From: JANXYY01 sp035530875
Lineage (GTDB): Bacteria; Actinomycetota; Actinomycetes; Nanopelagicales; Nanopelagicaceae
NCBI GenBank assembly: GCA_035530875.1
Contig: DATKUB010000063.1
Span: 1 to 64,000 of the forward strand
Direction of reading: 5' to 3'
Length of the DNA: 64,000 nucleotides
In this document: piece by piece, positions 1-7,713 of the stretch
How the letters are laid out: each line of letters starts with the position of its first letter
Position numbering within the stretch: the first letter of the stretch is position 1
Translations under genes and position numbers: made by a program
Notes under the pieces: generated by a model
What the model was told of the DNA's origin: nothing
The model's database searches: none
What the model saw: only the letters and a program-made list of their open reading frames with translations

Positions 1-96
1 ACCGGTGAACTACTCCGAGAACTCATCCTGGACCCAACCCGCAACTACCAACCCCAGAAAACACAGAACCCCCTCCCGAAGGAGGAGGAAATCTGA
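1..96 (+). CDS. IS481-family transposase, C-terminal end (partial)
   Basis: The window opens inside an open frame whose last 31 codons read TGELLRELILDPTRNYQ and end PKEEEI-stop at 94-96. The ELLREL-LDPTRxYQ tail is characteristic of DDE integrases of the IS481 family common in actinobacteria. The catalytic core lies outside the window, so I cannot say whether the gene is intact. It is followed by a palindromic IS end and a tRNA-Pro gene. Identification rests on recalled family similarity of a short tail. Confidence 0.6.
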   Translation, partial: TGELLRELILDPTRNYQPQKTQNPLPKEEEI

Positions 97-140
97 ACCA
101 TGTCTGGAGACACCCATGAACGATGTCTGGAGACAGGACA
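97..140 (+). mobile_element. Right end of IS481-like element (paired palindromes)
   Basis: Two copies of ATGTCTGGAGACA (100-112 and 123-135) follow the transposase stop. Each contains the palindrome TGTCT-GG-AGACA, separated by CCCATGAACG. A related, more degraded copy lies at 7597-7647, showing this is a mobile-element terminus rather than local sequence. The exact outer boundary cannot be set without an empty-site comparison. The tRNA-Pro 3' end begins about 10 bases further on. Confidence 0.5.
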
Positions 141-144
141 AGAG

Positions 145-218
145 TCGGGGTGACAGGATTTGAACCTGCGGCCTCGTCGTCCCGAACGACGCGCGCTACC
201 AAGCTGCGCCACACCCCG
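145..218 (-). tRNA. tRNA-Pro(CGG)
   Basis: The reverse complement folds as a tRNA. The acceptor stem CGGGGTG/CACCCCG is followed by discriminator A. The anticodon stem CGTCG/CGACG encloses loop TTCGGGA, giving anticodon CGG. The T-arm carries GGTTCAAATCC. No CCA is encoded. The 3' end faces the IS481-like element, so the insertion lies just downstream of the tRNA. Confidence 0.95.
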
Positions 219-243
219 ATGTGTCAGGAAGTCTAGCGGAGCC

Positions 244-1296
244 TTAGGCGCTAAATTCTGCCGCCACCAATTCGGCGATCTGCGCGGTGTTTAGGGCAGC
301 GCCTTTACGTAAATTGTCTCCGCAGAGGAATAGATCCAGGGCATGCGGATCATCGAGGCTCCGCCTGACCCGGCCAACCCAAGTTGGGTCGGTACCAACA
401 GCGTCAGCCGGCGTTGGAAATATGTATTTCTCCGGTTCATCCACGAGCAGCACACCTTCTGCCATTCGCAGCACATTTTGAGCTACCTCGCGGGTCACCT
501 CGGATTCGAAAATTGCGTGCACCGCAAGCGAGTGCGTGGTTACGACCGGAACCCGGACGCAGGTCGCGGAAACTTTGAGATTTGGCAGGCCAAGAATCTT
601 TCTGGATTCGTTGCGAACCTTGAGTTCTTCCGACGAATAACCGTCGTTCTTCAGCGACCCCGCCCAGGGAACGACGTTCATCGCCAACGGAGCTGGAAAT
701 GGACCGCTGTCCGAGATGAAAGTTCGCAGGTCTCCGGCACTCGTTCCGGCGCTGGTACCGGCAACCGAAGCAATTTGTGCCCGAAGTGAATCGATGCCGG
801 CTTGCCCGGCGCCGGAAGCCGCTTGATACGAAGCGACGACAAGTTCGCGGAGCCCGTACGCCCGATTCAAAGCACCAAGTGCCACAATCATTGACAGGGT
901 CGTGCAGTTTGGGTTGCTGATAATTCCTCGCGGCCGTTTCATTGCATCCTGCGGATTCACCTCAGGCACGACCAAGGGCACATCGGCTTCCATCCGAAAG
1001 GCCCCTGAGTTGTCAACAGCAACAGCGCCATGCGCAGCCGCGATCGGCGCCCAAATTGCAGAAACTTCGTCCGGGACATCAAACATTGCGACATCAACAC
1101 CATCGAAGGCTTCTGGCGTAAGTTCTTGAACGGTCAACTCTTCACCGCGACACATCAGCTTCTTGCCGGCGCTACGTGCAGAGGCAAGCAGTCGGATGTC
1201 GCCCCATACATTCGCGCGCGTGGAAAGTATGTCAAGCATGACGGTGCCCACGGCACCTGTCGCACCGACAACGGCAAGAGTTGGCTTTCTGCTCAT
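244..1296 (-). CDS. asd: Aspartate-semialdehyde dehydrogenase
   Basis: This cytosolic enzyme reduces aspartyl phosphate to aspartate semialdehyde with NADPH, the second step of the lysine/threonine/methionine and diaminopimelate pathway. The 350-residue protein has the usual length. It starts with the dinucleotide-binding motif GATGAVG (residues 11-17) and has the catalytic cysteine in SNPNCTTL (Cys131). The start overlaps the stop of the aspartate kinase gene by 4 bases, so the two are translationally coupled in the order kinase then dehydrogenase, as is usual in actinobacteria. Confidence 0.95.
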   Translation of the reverse strand: MSRKPTLAVVGATGAVGTVMLDILSTRANVWGDIRLLASARSAGKKLMCRGEELTVQELTPEAFDGVDVAMFDVPDEVSAIWAPIAAAHGAVAVDNSGAFRMEADVPLVVPEVNPQDAMKRPRGIISNPNCTTLSMIVALGALNRAYGLRELVVASYQAASGAGQAGIDSLRAQIASVAGTSAGTSAGDLRTFISDSGPFPAPLAMNVVPWAGSLKNDGYSSEELKVRNESRKILGLPNLKVSATCVRVPVVTTHSLAVHAIFESEVTREVAQNVLRMAEGVLLVDEPEKYIFPTPADAVGTDPTWVGRVRRSLDDPHALDLFLCGDNLRKGAALNTAQIAELVAAEFSA

Positions 1297-1814
1297 CGAC
1301 CGCTGCCCCCGTAAACCACTGCCTCTGGATTATCCGCATCCAGATCGAATGCGCTATGGGCCGCCTGGACTGCACGATTCAGATCACTTTCGCGACAGAC
1401 GACTGAAATTCGAATTTCAGATGTTGAAATCATTTCGATGTTCACTCCTGCGCCAGAAAGGGCAGCAAATAACGTGGCACTAATTCCAGGATGCGAACGC
1501 ATCCCCGCGCCAACTAGGGAAATCTTGCCGATCTGATCGTCGTACTGAAGCGATGCAAAACCCACCATTCCTTGGATCCGATTAAGTGTCGTCACCGCCA
1601 AATGCCCTTCGTCCTTGGGCAAGGTGAACGAAATATCGGTGAGGCCAGTGGCTGCCGCTGAAACATTCTGAACGATCATGTCCAAATTAATTTCAGCATC
1701 AGCAAGTGCTTGGAAAATTGCTGCCGCAACGCCAGGACGATCAGGCACGCCGACAATCGTGATTTTCGCTTCACTGCGATCGTGTGCAACACCGGCGATA
1801 ATTGCTTGTTCCAT
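1293..1814 (-). CDS. lysC: Aspartate kinase beta subunit (internal in-frame start)
   Basis: Inside lysC, codon 257 is ATG preceded by AGAAGGAGACGAG, a strong Shine-Dalgarno sequence 5 bases upstream. The product begins [17 protein letters not shown] and consists only of the two ACT domains (173 residues). Alpha2beta2 aspartate kinases of Corynebacterium and Bacillus use the same arrangement, with a beta subunit starting at the corresponding place. The ribosome site is directly visible; translation from it is inferred. Confidence 0.7.
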   Translation of the reverse strand: MEQAIIAGVAHDRSEAKITIVGVPDRPGVAAAIFQALADAEINLDMIVQNVSAAATGLTDISFTLPKDEGHLAVTTLNRIQGMVGFASLQYDDQIGKISLVGAGMRSHPGISATLFAALSGAGVNIEMISTSEIRISVVCRESDLNRAVQAAHSAFDLDADNPEAVVYGGSGR

Positions 1815-2582
1815 CTCGTCTCCTTCTGGACGTTCGCTAACCACCCAAGTTCCTTCTTTATGTGAAAAAGAGGAACGCACATGGATCGGCACATCAAAGC
1901 GTCGTGCATATTCGACGCAACGCAGGTGAAGAACTTTGGCGCCAGAGGCCGCCATCTCCAACATCTCTTCGTAAGTAATACTCGATAATTTGGCCGCGGT
2001 TGGAACGATTCGAGGATCGGCAGAGAAAACTCCATCCACGTCCGTGTAGATCTCGCAAACATCGGCTTCGAGAGCCGCGGCGAGAGCGACTGCGGTCGTA
2101 TCTGAACCACCGCGACCAAGGGTTGTGATGTCTTTTGTATCTTGGCTGACGCCTTGGAAACCGGCGACGATTGCGATCGCACCTTGATCAAGAGCTTCCT
2201 TAATCCGCCCAGGCGAAACATCTATAACCCGGGCCCGACCATGTGATGAATCGGTGATGATTCCGGCCTGGCTCCCAGTGAAAGAGCGGGCTTCATGACC
2301 CAAGTTTGAAATCGCCATGGCAAGCAGAGCCATTGCGATTCGCTCTCCCGCTGTAAGCAGCATGTCCAATTCGCGGCCATTAGGGATGGGCGATACCTGT
2401 TCGGCCAGATCAATCAATTCATCGGTTGTGTCTCCCATGGCACTTACCACCACAACGACCTGATTGCCGGCTCTCTTGCAAGCCACAATCCGCTGAGCTA
2501 CGCGTTTAAGGCCGGCCGCATCGGCCACCGAAGAGCCACCAAATTTCTGAACAATTAATCCCACGCCAGAAGATTGCCCCAC
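1293..2582 (-). CDS. lysC: Aspartate kinase (alpha subunit)
   Basis: This enzyme phosphorylates aspartate, the committed step of the aspartate amino-acid family. The 429-residue protein has the N-terminal kinase motif VQKFGGSS (residues 11-18) and two C-terminal ACT regulatory domains from about residue 265 onward. The called start is GTG at 2582; another GTG at 2564 is possible and neither has a strong ribosome site. An internal start with a good Shine-Dalgarno sequence lies at codon 257 and would give a separate regulatory beta subunit. Feedback inhibition by lysine/threonine is known for the family but not shown here. Confidence 0.95.
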   Translation of the reverse strand: MGQSSGVGLIVQKFGGSSVADAAGLKRVAQRIVACKRAGNQVVVVVSAMGDTTDELIDLAEQVSPIPNGRELDMLLTAGERIAMALLAMAISNLGHEARSFTGSQAGIITDSSHGRARVIDVSPGRIKEALDQGAIAIVAGFQGVSQDTKDITTLGRGGSDTTAVALAAALEADVCEIYTDVDGVFSADPRIVPTAAKLSSITYEEMLEMAASGAKVLHLRCVEYARRFDVPIHVRSSFSHKEGTWVVSERPEGDEMEQAIIAGVAHDRSEAKITIVGVPDRPGVAAAIFQALADAEINLDMIVQNVSAAATGLTDISFTLPKDEGHLAVTTLNRIQGMVGFASLQYDDQIGKISLVGAGMRSHPGISATLFAALSGAGVNIEMISTSEIRISVVCRESDLNRAVQAAHSAFDLDADNPEAVVYGGSGR

Positions 2583-2649
2583 TTTATCGGCTCATTCCAA
2601 GTTCGTCTCACTATCTAAGACGCTCGTGAGTCCATAATGTGAGATATTC

Positions 2650-3249
2650 CTAAAAATCGATGGAGCGACGCCCTTCAAAGGCACGACCCAGCGTGACCTC
2701 GTCGGCGTATTCCAGATCGCCGCCAACCGGAAGACCACTGGCCAGCCTAGAGACCGTAAAGCCCATCCCTTTGACTAGTCGAGCCAGGTAGGTGGCGGTA
2801 GCTTCGCCCTCAAGATTTGGATCGGTCGCCAGAATCAGTTCCTTTATGTCGGTATTGGCTAAGCGGGTCATCAACTCGCGGATCCGAAGGTTATCCGGGC
2901 CAATGCCTTCGATCGGACTGATCGCACCGCCGAGCACGTGGTACTTGCCACGAAATTCGCGCGTCTTTTCAATCGCGATCACGTCTTTGCTCTCTTCGAC
3001 GACGCAGATCAAGGTGTCGTCACGACGAGGGTCCCGACAGATCCGGCAGAACTCTTCTTCAGAAACATTTCCGCAGGTTGCGCAGAAGCGCACCTTCTCC
3101 TTAACCGTCGTTAGTACCTCGACGAGCCTCCTGACGTCGGCAGGGTCGGCCTGAAGCAGAAAAAACGCAATCCGTTGCGCACTTTTAGGACCAACGCCAG
3201 GCAAGTGCCCGAGTTCGTCAATGAGGTCCTGAACTACGCCTTCATACAC
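2650..3249 (-). CDS. recR: Recombination mediator RecR
   Basis: RecR acts with RecF/RecO to load RecA on gapped DNA. The 199-residue protein has the family length and order: helix-hairpin-helix (about 8-30), a C4 zinc finger with Cys56, Cys59, Cys68 and Cys71, then a Toprim domain starting near ICVVEES (about 81) and the C-terminal conserved region. It starts at GTG 3249. The gene lies 37 bases downstream of dnaX on the same strand, the standard dnaX-recR order although the small ybaB gene usually found between them is absent. Confidence 0.95.
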   Translation of the reverse strand: MYEGVVQDLIDELGHLPGVGPKSAQRIAFFLLQADPADVRRLVEVLTTVKEKVRFCATCGNVSEEEFCRICRDPRRDDTLICVVEESKDVIAIEKTREFRGKYHVLGGAISPIEGIGPDNLRIRELMTRLANTDIKELILATDPNLEGEATATYLARLVKGMGFTVSRLASGLPVGGDLEYADEVTLGRAFEGRRSIDF

Positions 3250-3286
3250 GTCGTAACCCTATTTCAGAAGGAGAAGGAAATCTTTG

Positions 3287-5020
3287 TTACTCGCCGATCA
3301 CCTTTGCGCCAAGTTCGCGGGCTAGTAGATCAGCAACGGAGACCTCGTCAATGTTTTTATCATCGGCTCGTTCTTCAACTTCTTCAACAACTGGCATCGG
3401 GCCTTCCCCGCCCTTAACTGGCTTACGATCTACAGCGGCCACACCTGTTGTGGCACTCGGGTCGATTATCGCCTCGACTCTCCGATCGATTCCAACGACA
3501 TCAATGATCGCTTCGCGAAGAATGTCATCGCTGCCTGAACGGGTGAATGAATCCCGCGCACCGGAATTAACCAACGAAAGCGTCAAGGTCTTTTCGTCGA
3601 TAGCCGCGACTTGGGCATTGGCGCTGATCAAAGACCAGGTGAGGCGCCTTCGATTCTTAACGTTCTCCACGATCTCTGGCCAGAGCCTGCGCACTGCCAA
3701 TAGGTCAACCGGGCCGGTTGGCGCGGGCCCACTTTTTCCCGGCGCTGGCCTCTTGGCTGCCTCCGATTCATTCGCGGCTGGCTTCTTAGCCCTGGCCGAG
3801 ACCGAAGTTCGAGCTGGCGCCGGAGTAGCGGGCTCGGCCTCTTGCGGCGATTGAGGTTCAATCCCGCCGCGGCGTTCGACCCGCTCCAAGCGAGCGAGCA
3901 TCCCGCGTTGAGAATCATCGATACCTGGCAGAAGAACCCGGGCGCAGATCAATTCCAATAGGAGTCGCGGCGCTGTGGCACCACGCATTTGAGTAAGACC
4001 CTCACTCACAATGTCTGCAGAACGTGACAAGGATGCAGATCCGAAACGCGATGCTTCGCCGCGCATTCGCTCGATCTGATCTTCAGGAAGATCCCGCAGA
4101 ATTGAATGCGCCGCATCCGGTGCCGAATCGAGCACAATCAAATCACGGAGCCGCTCAAGTAGATCTTGGGCAAAGCGTCTTGGCTCATGCCCTGCCTCAA
4201 TCAACCGATCAATAACTTGGAAAACAGTGCCGGCGTCGTGAGCAGCAAGGGCATCGATTGTGTCATCGAGCAACGCAGTGTCCGTATATCCGAGAAGGGC
4301 GATTGCAATTTCGTAGGTAACACCATCATCGCCAGCGCCGGCGAGTAACTGCCCCAAGACTGACTGCGCATCACGAACGGACCCGCCGCTGGCCCTGACC
4401 ACTAGTGGCAGAACGCCTTTTGCTACCTTCACGTTTTCGGCTTCACAAATTGCAGCAAGGCTAGCGGCAAGAATTCCTGGCGGTACCAATCGAAACGGGT
4501 AGTGGTGCGTGCGGGACCTAATAGTGGAGATCAATTTGTCGGGCTCAGTTGTGGCAAAAATAAATACGACGTGTGCTGGCGGCTCTTCTACAACCTTCAA
4601 TAGGGCATTCGCGGCGCCGGGTCCAAGTTGGTGCGCCTCGTCGATTATGTAGATCTTGTAGCGCCCCTGCACCGGAGCGAAATAAACTTTTTCGCGAAGA
4701 TCCCGCGCATCATCAACCAGACCGTGCGTGGCCGCGTCGAGTTCGATGACATCGATTGACCCAGGGCCGTTGGCCGCAAGGTCGCGGCAAGACTGGCACT
4801 CGCCACACGGCTCGGGCGTTGGGCCCGATTCGCAATTGAGGCTCCGGGCAAGAATGCGGGCACTCGACGTTTTGCCGCAGCCGCGCGGACCCGAGAAGAG
4901 ATAGGCATGGTGCGTGCGGCCAGCGCGCAACGCATTAGACAGCGGCTCGGTCACATGATCTTGCCCAATTACTTCGGCAAAACTTGACGGACGATATTTG
5001 CGATAGAGAGCTAGTGACAC
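3287..5020 (-). CDS. dnaX: DNA polymerase III subunits gamma/tau
   Basis: This is the clamp-loader ATPase of the replicative polymerase. The 577-residue protein has Walker A GPRGCGKT (44-51), a zinc module with Cys63, Cys72, Cys75 and Cys78, and Walker B IIDEAH (125-130). A long Pro/Ala-rich linker (about 385-430) precedes a tau-like C-terminal domain. A programmed frameshift for a shorter gamma form is not obvious. The gene lies between the SRP RNA gene and recR on the same strand. Confidence 0.95.
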   Translation of the reverse strand: MSLALYRKYRPSSFAEVIGQDHVTEPLSNALRAGRTHHAYLFSGPRGCGKTSSARILARSLNCESGPTPEPCGECQSCRDLAANGPGSIDVIELDAATHGLVDDARDLREKVYFAPVQGRYKIYIIDEAHQLGPGAANALLKVVEEPPAHVVFIFATTEPDKLISTIRSRTHHYPFRLVPPGILAASLAAICEAENVKVAKGVLPLVVRASGGSVRDAQSVLGQLLAGAGDDGVTYEIAIALLGYTDTALLDDTIDALAAHDAGTVFQVIDRLIEAGHEPRRFAQDLLERLRDLIVLDSAPDAAHSILRDLPEDQIERMRGEASRFGSASLSRSADIVSEGLTQMRGATAPRLLLELICARVLLPGIDDSQRGMLARLERVERRGGIEPQSPQEAEPATPAPARTSVSARAKKPAANESEAAKRPAPGKSGPAPTGPVDLLAVRRLWPEIVENVKNRRRLTWSLISANAQVAAIDEKTLTLSLVNSGARDSFTRSGSDDILREAIIDVVGIDRRVEAIIDPSATTGVAAVDRKPVKGGEGPMPVVEEVEERADDKNIDEVSVADLLARELGAKVIGE

Positions 5021-5063
5021 GGCCTGCCCCCAATCTGCTTCAGTTCGGCTTAAATCAAAATTT

Positions 5064-5157
5064 TAGCGACCCCCCGCACACCCGACAGAGCCCGCCTACC
5101 CTTGCTGCCTTCCGGCCCTGGGGGGGTTTGGCTGGGTGACGCCGCACGGGGGGTCGA
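5064..5157 (-). ncRNA. ffs: Signal recognition particle RNA (4.5S type)
   Basis: The reverse complement carries the invariant domain IV core GGCCGGAAGGCAGCAAGGGT. Terminal pairing is between bases 5147-5155 and 5068-5076 (GACCCCCCG/CGGGGGGTC). A TTTT run after the 3' side fits termination. Upstream on the minus strand is a possible promoter, TTTCTC-16-TATGCT, ending about 5 bases before the RNA. It is the small bacterial form that binds Ffh, located upstream of dnaX as in many actinobacteria. End positions are approximate. Confidence 0.93.
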
Positions 5158-5217
5158 GCGTAAGCATACGGTTTGGAGCGGACGGAGAAACCTCAGAAGG
5201 CCCGTATGATTCCCCAC

Positions 5218-5305
5218 GGAGGATTCGCATAGTGGCCGAGTGCGCACGCTTGGAAAGCGTGTATAGGGAAACCTATCGCGGGTTCAAATCCCGCATCCTC
5301 CGCCA
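5218..5305 (+). tRNA. tRNA-Ser(GGA)
   Basis: This class II tRNA has acceptor stem GGAGGAT/ATCCTCC, discriminator G and an encoded CCA. The anticodon stem CACGC/GCGTG encloses loop TTGGAAA, giving anticodon GGA. There is a long variable arm (TATAGGGAAACCTA) and T-loop GGTTCAAATCC. A pair of 21-bp repeat units begins 8 bases after the CCA. Confidence 0.96.
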
Positions 5306-5312
5306 TTTCTAC

Positions 5313-5354
5313 CCGTGAACGGCGGCTTGCCTCCCGCGAGCGGCGGCTTGCCTC
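5313..5354. repeat. 21-bp repeat family, site A (2 units)
   Basis: There are two tandem units of CCGYGARCGGCGGCTTGCC plus TC, at 5313-5333 and 5334-5354. They follow tRNA-Ser and lie 23 bases from the stop of a broken aldehyde dehydrogenase fragment. The same 23-base distance separates site B from the intact paralog. Confidence 0.9.
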
Positions 5355-5377
5355 ACTTGAAGAGAGTTTTTGAAGCC

Positions 5378-5452
5378 TTAAATCTCGACGCCGATGTACT
5401 TGCTCTCGAGAAACTCGTGAATGCCGGCGAATCCGCTTTCGCCTTACCCAAT
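5378..5452 (-). pseudogene. Truncated aldehyde dehydrogenase 3' end
   Basis: The reverse strand reads ESGFAGIHEFLESKYIGVEI-stop (stop 5378-5380), matching the last residues of the intact aldehyde dehydrogenase ending at 7714. Further upstream LGK is still recognisable, but the frame is broken by about two inserted bases and homology then ends. Codons are conserved at protein level while the 23-base spacer downstream has diverged, which suggests remains of a separate paralog rather than a fresh copy of the neighbour. The rest of the gene is missing where the MFS/ArsR cassette begins. Confidence 0.75.
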
Positions 5453-5603
5453 GGCAAGGACCGGACCAGGAGGTACCACCCGGTGACCTGCCCCTAATAG
5501 GAATGCAACACTCACATAAACAGGTTCCAATCGCCACAGAGATCCAGATGTTCGCCGTACCTCTAGAAGGTGAGGTCTAGGCATGGGAACTTTCACGGAT
5601 CGG

Positions 5604-6851
5604 CTAGGCATTAGCACCTTCAGAGGCAATGCGCAGAGACGCCGGAGTTGTTGCATCGAGTGATCGGACAGACTTCAGACAGAGTGGCAACAGCGCCAGA
5701 ACCAGGTAGATAATCCCTGACCAGATCAGCATCGTGGAAAGCCCAATCCAGCTAGAGAGCGGGACTGCCACGATCTGTCCTAGAGGAATCGCCACGAAGG
5801 AACCCAGCGCGTCGTACGAAAAAACTCGGGAGAGGGCTTCGGGAGGTACCTCACGCTGCAGGGCTGTCACCCAGCCGATACTGAACAACTCCAGACCGAT
5901 ACCAGATAGCAGGGCACAGATGACTAGCGGTATTACTGTCGGTTTCAGGCCCAACATGAGCAGGGACGGGGCCATTAGAGAGATCCCGATCATTCCCGAC
6001 ACCAGCGGCCGGCGGAGCCGTATGCGAACCAGGATCAGGGTGCTGACCAGGAGTCCGAGAGACTGGGCCCCCGCCACGATTGCCCACCCAGACCTACCGA
6101 AGGTTTGGTTCGCGATCACCGGACCCAACGTGATCCAGCCAGCGGCGAAAATCGCGTTTTCTACCCCCGCAACGCAGACGAGAACCCAGATCCACGTATG
6201 CGTCCGAAATGCAGACCAGCCGCCCACGATCTGACGGAGGAACGGCTCGGCTGCCGCGTCGATCCGTGGGAGTCGCAACCCGATGAAGAACAGCGCGCCC
6301 ACCAGGAACGTGAGCCCGTTGACTCCGATCAACCATCCTGGGGCGGCGACCGCGATCAGTGCAGACGCCGTGATGGGTCCCAGGACCATTGCGGTGTTCC
6401 TCAAGGTGCCAGCCACCGCATTAGCCGACTGGTAACTATCTGGTTCGACCAGTTGAGGGACCACCGCCTGCAGTGCAGGGAACGTGAAGGCCACTGCTGC
6501 ACCGTTGATTGCTTCGATGATGATCAGTGTTGTGATCGTTGCATGGAATGTTAGAAGGAGGTAGGCGGCCAGGACTTGCGTGAGTCCAGCAATCGCACTG
6601 AAACCCACAAGGATCACGTCACGGCGGAAGCGATCACCGACAACGCCACCTAAGAGCAACAATGCTGCCTGAGGAATGCTCCTGGCAGCCAACACGTAGC
6701 CCACGTCAGCAGGGTTATGTGACAGATCAAGTACTGCGAACGCCAACGCCACGTTGGCCATGGTCGTTCCGAAGGCGGTCAAGGTCCGGCCAGCGAAGTA
6801 GTACCGGAGCCGCGCCTGGCGCGCGGTTCTTACGGCGTGATATCTGGACAT
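5604..6851 (-). CDS. Major facilitator superfamily exporter
   Basis: This 415-residue, 12-helix integral membrane protein has the layout of MFS drug exporters. Loop 2-3 has GGVVGDRFRRD (about residues 68-78), the signature of the superfamily. The start at 6851 is preceded by GGGGAGGTCAT. It is transcribed divergently from an ArsR-type regulator 98 bases away, so regulator and transporter probably form a substrate-responsive pair. Downstream an inverted repeat (5471-5489, AGGT-CACC/GGTG-ACCT) could end the transcript. The substrate is unknown. IS and pseudogene debris on both sides suggests acquisition. Confidence 0.85.
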   Translation of the reverse strand: MSRYHAVRTARQARLRYYFAGRTLTAFGTTMANVALAFAVLDLSHNPADVGYVLAARSIPQAALLLLGGVVGDRFRRDVILVGFSAIAGLTQVLAAYLLLTFHATITTLIIIEAINGAAVAFTFPALQAVVPQLVEPDSYQSANAVAGTLRNTAMVLGPITASALIAVAAPGWLIGVNGLTFLVGALFFIGLRLPRIDAAAEPFLRQIVGGWSAFRTHTWIWVLVCVAGVENAIFAAGWITLGPVIANQTFGRSGWAIVAGAQSLGLLVSTLILVRIRLRRPLVSGMIGISLMAPSLLMLGLKPTVIPLVICALLSGIGLELFSIGWVTALQREVPPEALSRVFSYDALGSFVAIPLGQIVAVPLSSWIGLSTMLIWSGIIYLVLALLPLCLKSVRSLDATTPASLRIASEGANA

Positions 6852-6899
6852 ATGACCTCCCCTGCCTCTCCTAGATGCGCCAACCTAACATAGGCAAGT

Positions 6900-6922
6900 A
6901 ATCTTGCGCAATGAATCTTGCG
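6900..6922. promoter_or_regulatory. Possible operator, direct repeat AATCTTGCG
   Basis: The 98-base space between the divergent exporter and regulator genes contains AATCTTGCG twice (6900-6908 and 6914-6922), with centres 14 bases apart. This is a plausible binding site for the ArsR-type regulator, which could repress both genes. It is pattern-based only. Confidence 0.3.
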
Positions 6923-6949
6923 GAAGACTATTGGGGATAGGGTTGCGCT

Positions 6950-7552
6950 GTGCCATCAGTTGATCAGGAGCCCAGGCGGTTGCACGACCCCTCGGTGCTC
7001 AAGGCGATCTCGCACCCCTTACGCATCCGCATACTCCACGAACTGACGACGGTGGCGGGGGCAAGGGCGGTCGACCTGGCCCGCGAATTTGGCGTCCAAG
7101 CCAACCTCGTGAGTTTCCACCTTCGGCAGCTCGCCAAGTACGGCCTAGTTGAAGAGGCTCCTGAACTGGCGCGAGATAAGCGGGAGCGTGTCTGGCGAGT
7201 GTCGTCCACCGCGGGGATTTCGACATCGCTGTCGGCGGTCGCGAACGAGCCCGGCGGCGAGGCTGCTATTCAGGTATGGAAGCGGGAGTCAGCGGCTTGG
7301 GCCCATATGGTCATCGATCACGCCTACGCCCAGGATGTAAACAGCAACGATGTCTACTCAATTGCCGACGTCCCGATGAGGTTGACCGCCACTCAAGCCC
7401 GCGAACTAGTCGTCGAATTGTCCACACTTTTGAGACGGTGGGTTCGACAGGGCGCGGCAAGTGACGACACTTCAGCCGAAGATGAGTCGAGGAAGGCATA
7501 TCTAGCATTGACCGTCTTGCAGCCATATCCGCAGCAACGCGATCTACCCTAA
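6950..7552 (+). CDS. ArsR-type winged-helix transcriptional regulator
   Basis: The N-terminal 90 residues form a winged helix-turn-helix of the ArsR/HTH_20 type (LKAISHPLRIRILHEL at about 19-34; VSFHLRQLAKYGLVEE forming recognition helix and wing). The C-terminal 100 residues are a helical extension without metal-binding Cys clusters, so this is not a classical arsenic sensor. The 200-residue protein starts at GTG 6950. By position it is predicted to control the divergent MFS exporter. The ligand is unknown. Confidence 0.85.
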   Translation: MPSVDQEPRRLHDPSVLKAISHPLRIRILHELTTVAGARAVDLAREFGVQANLVSFHLRQLAKYGLVEEAPELARDKRERVWRVSSTAGISTSLSAVANEPGGEAAIQVWKRESAAWAHMVIDHAYAQDVNSNDVYSIADVPMRLTATQARELVVELSTLLRRWVRQGAASDDTSAEDESRKAYLALTVLQPYPQQRDLP

Positions 7553-7596
7553 ATGACGTCGGTGATGATGATCCGATTCCTCGACATGCCCGGTGA

Positions 7597-7647
7597 GTCT
7601 GAACGATGCCTGGAGACATATTATGAACTATGTCGGGAAACCGGACA
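7597..7647 (+). mobile_element. Relic of IS481-like terminus
   Basis: Bases 7597-7647 align over their whole length with the IS end at 91-140. Both have CTGAAC-ATG-CTGGAGACA, ATGAAC-ATGTC and a final GGACA in the same order and spacing, but this copy has several substitutions and no transposase before it. It marks the downstream edge of the MFS/ArsR cassette. Confidence 0.55.
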
Positions 7648-7669
7648 CCCCATCCTCCATCGTGTCTTT

Positions 7670-7690
7670 CCGGGAGCGGCGCCTTGCCTC
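7670..7690. repeat. 21-bp repeat family, site B (1 degenerate unit)
   Basis: A single unit, CCGGGAGCGGCGCCTTGCC plus TC, differs from the consensus at about three positions. It lies 23 bases downstream of the aldehyde dehydrogenase stop codon, exactly the spacing seen between site A and the truncated paralog. Confidence 0.75.
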
Positions 7691-7713
7691 AACTGAGCCA
7701 GGCCTTTAGTGCC

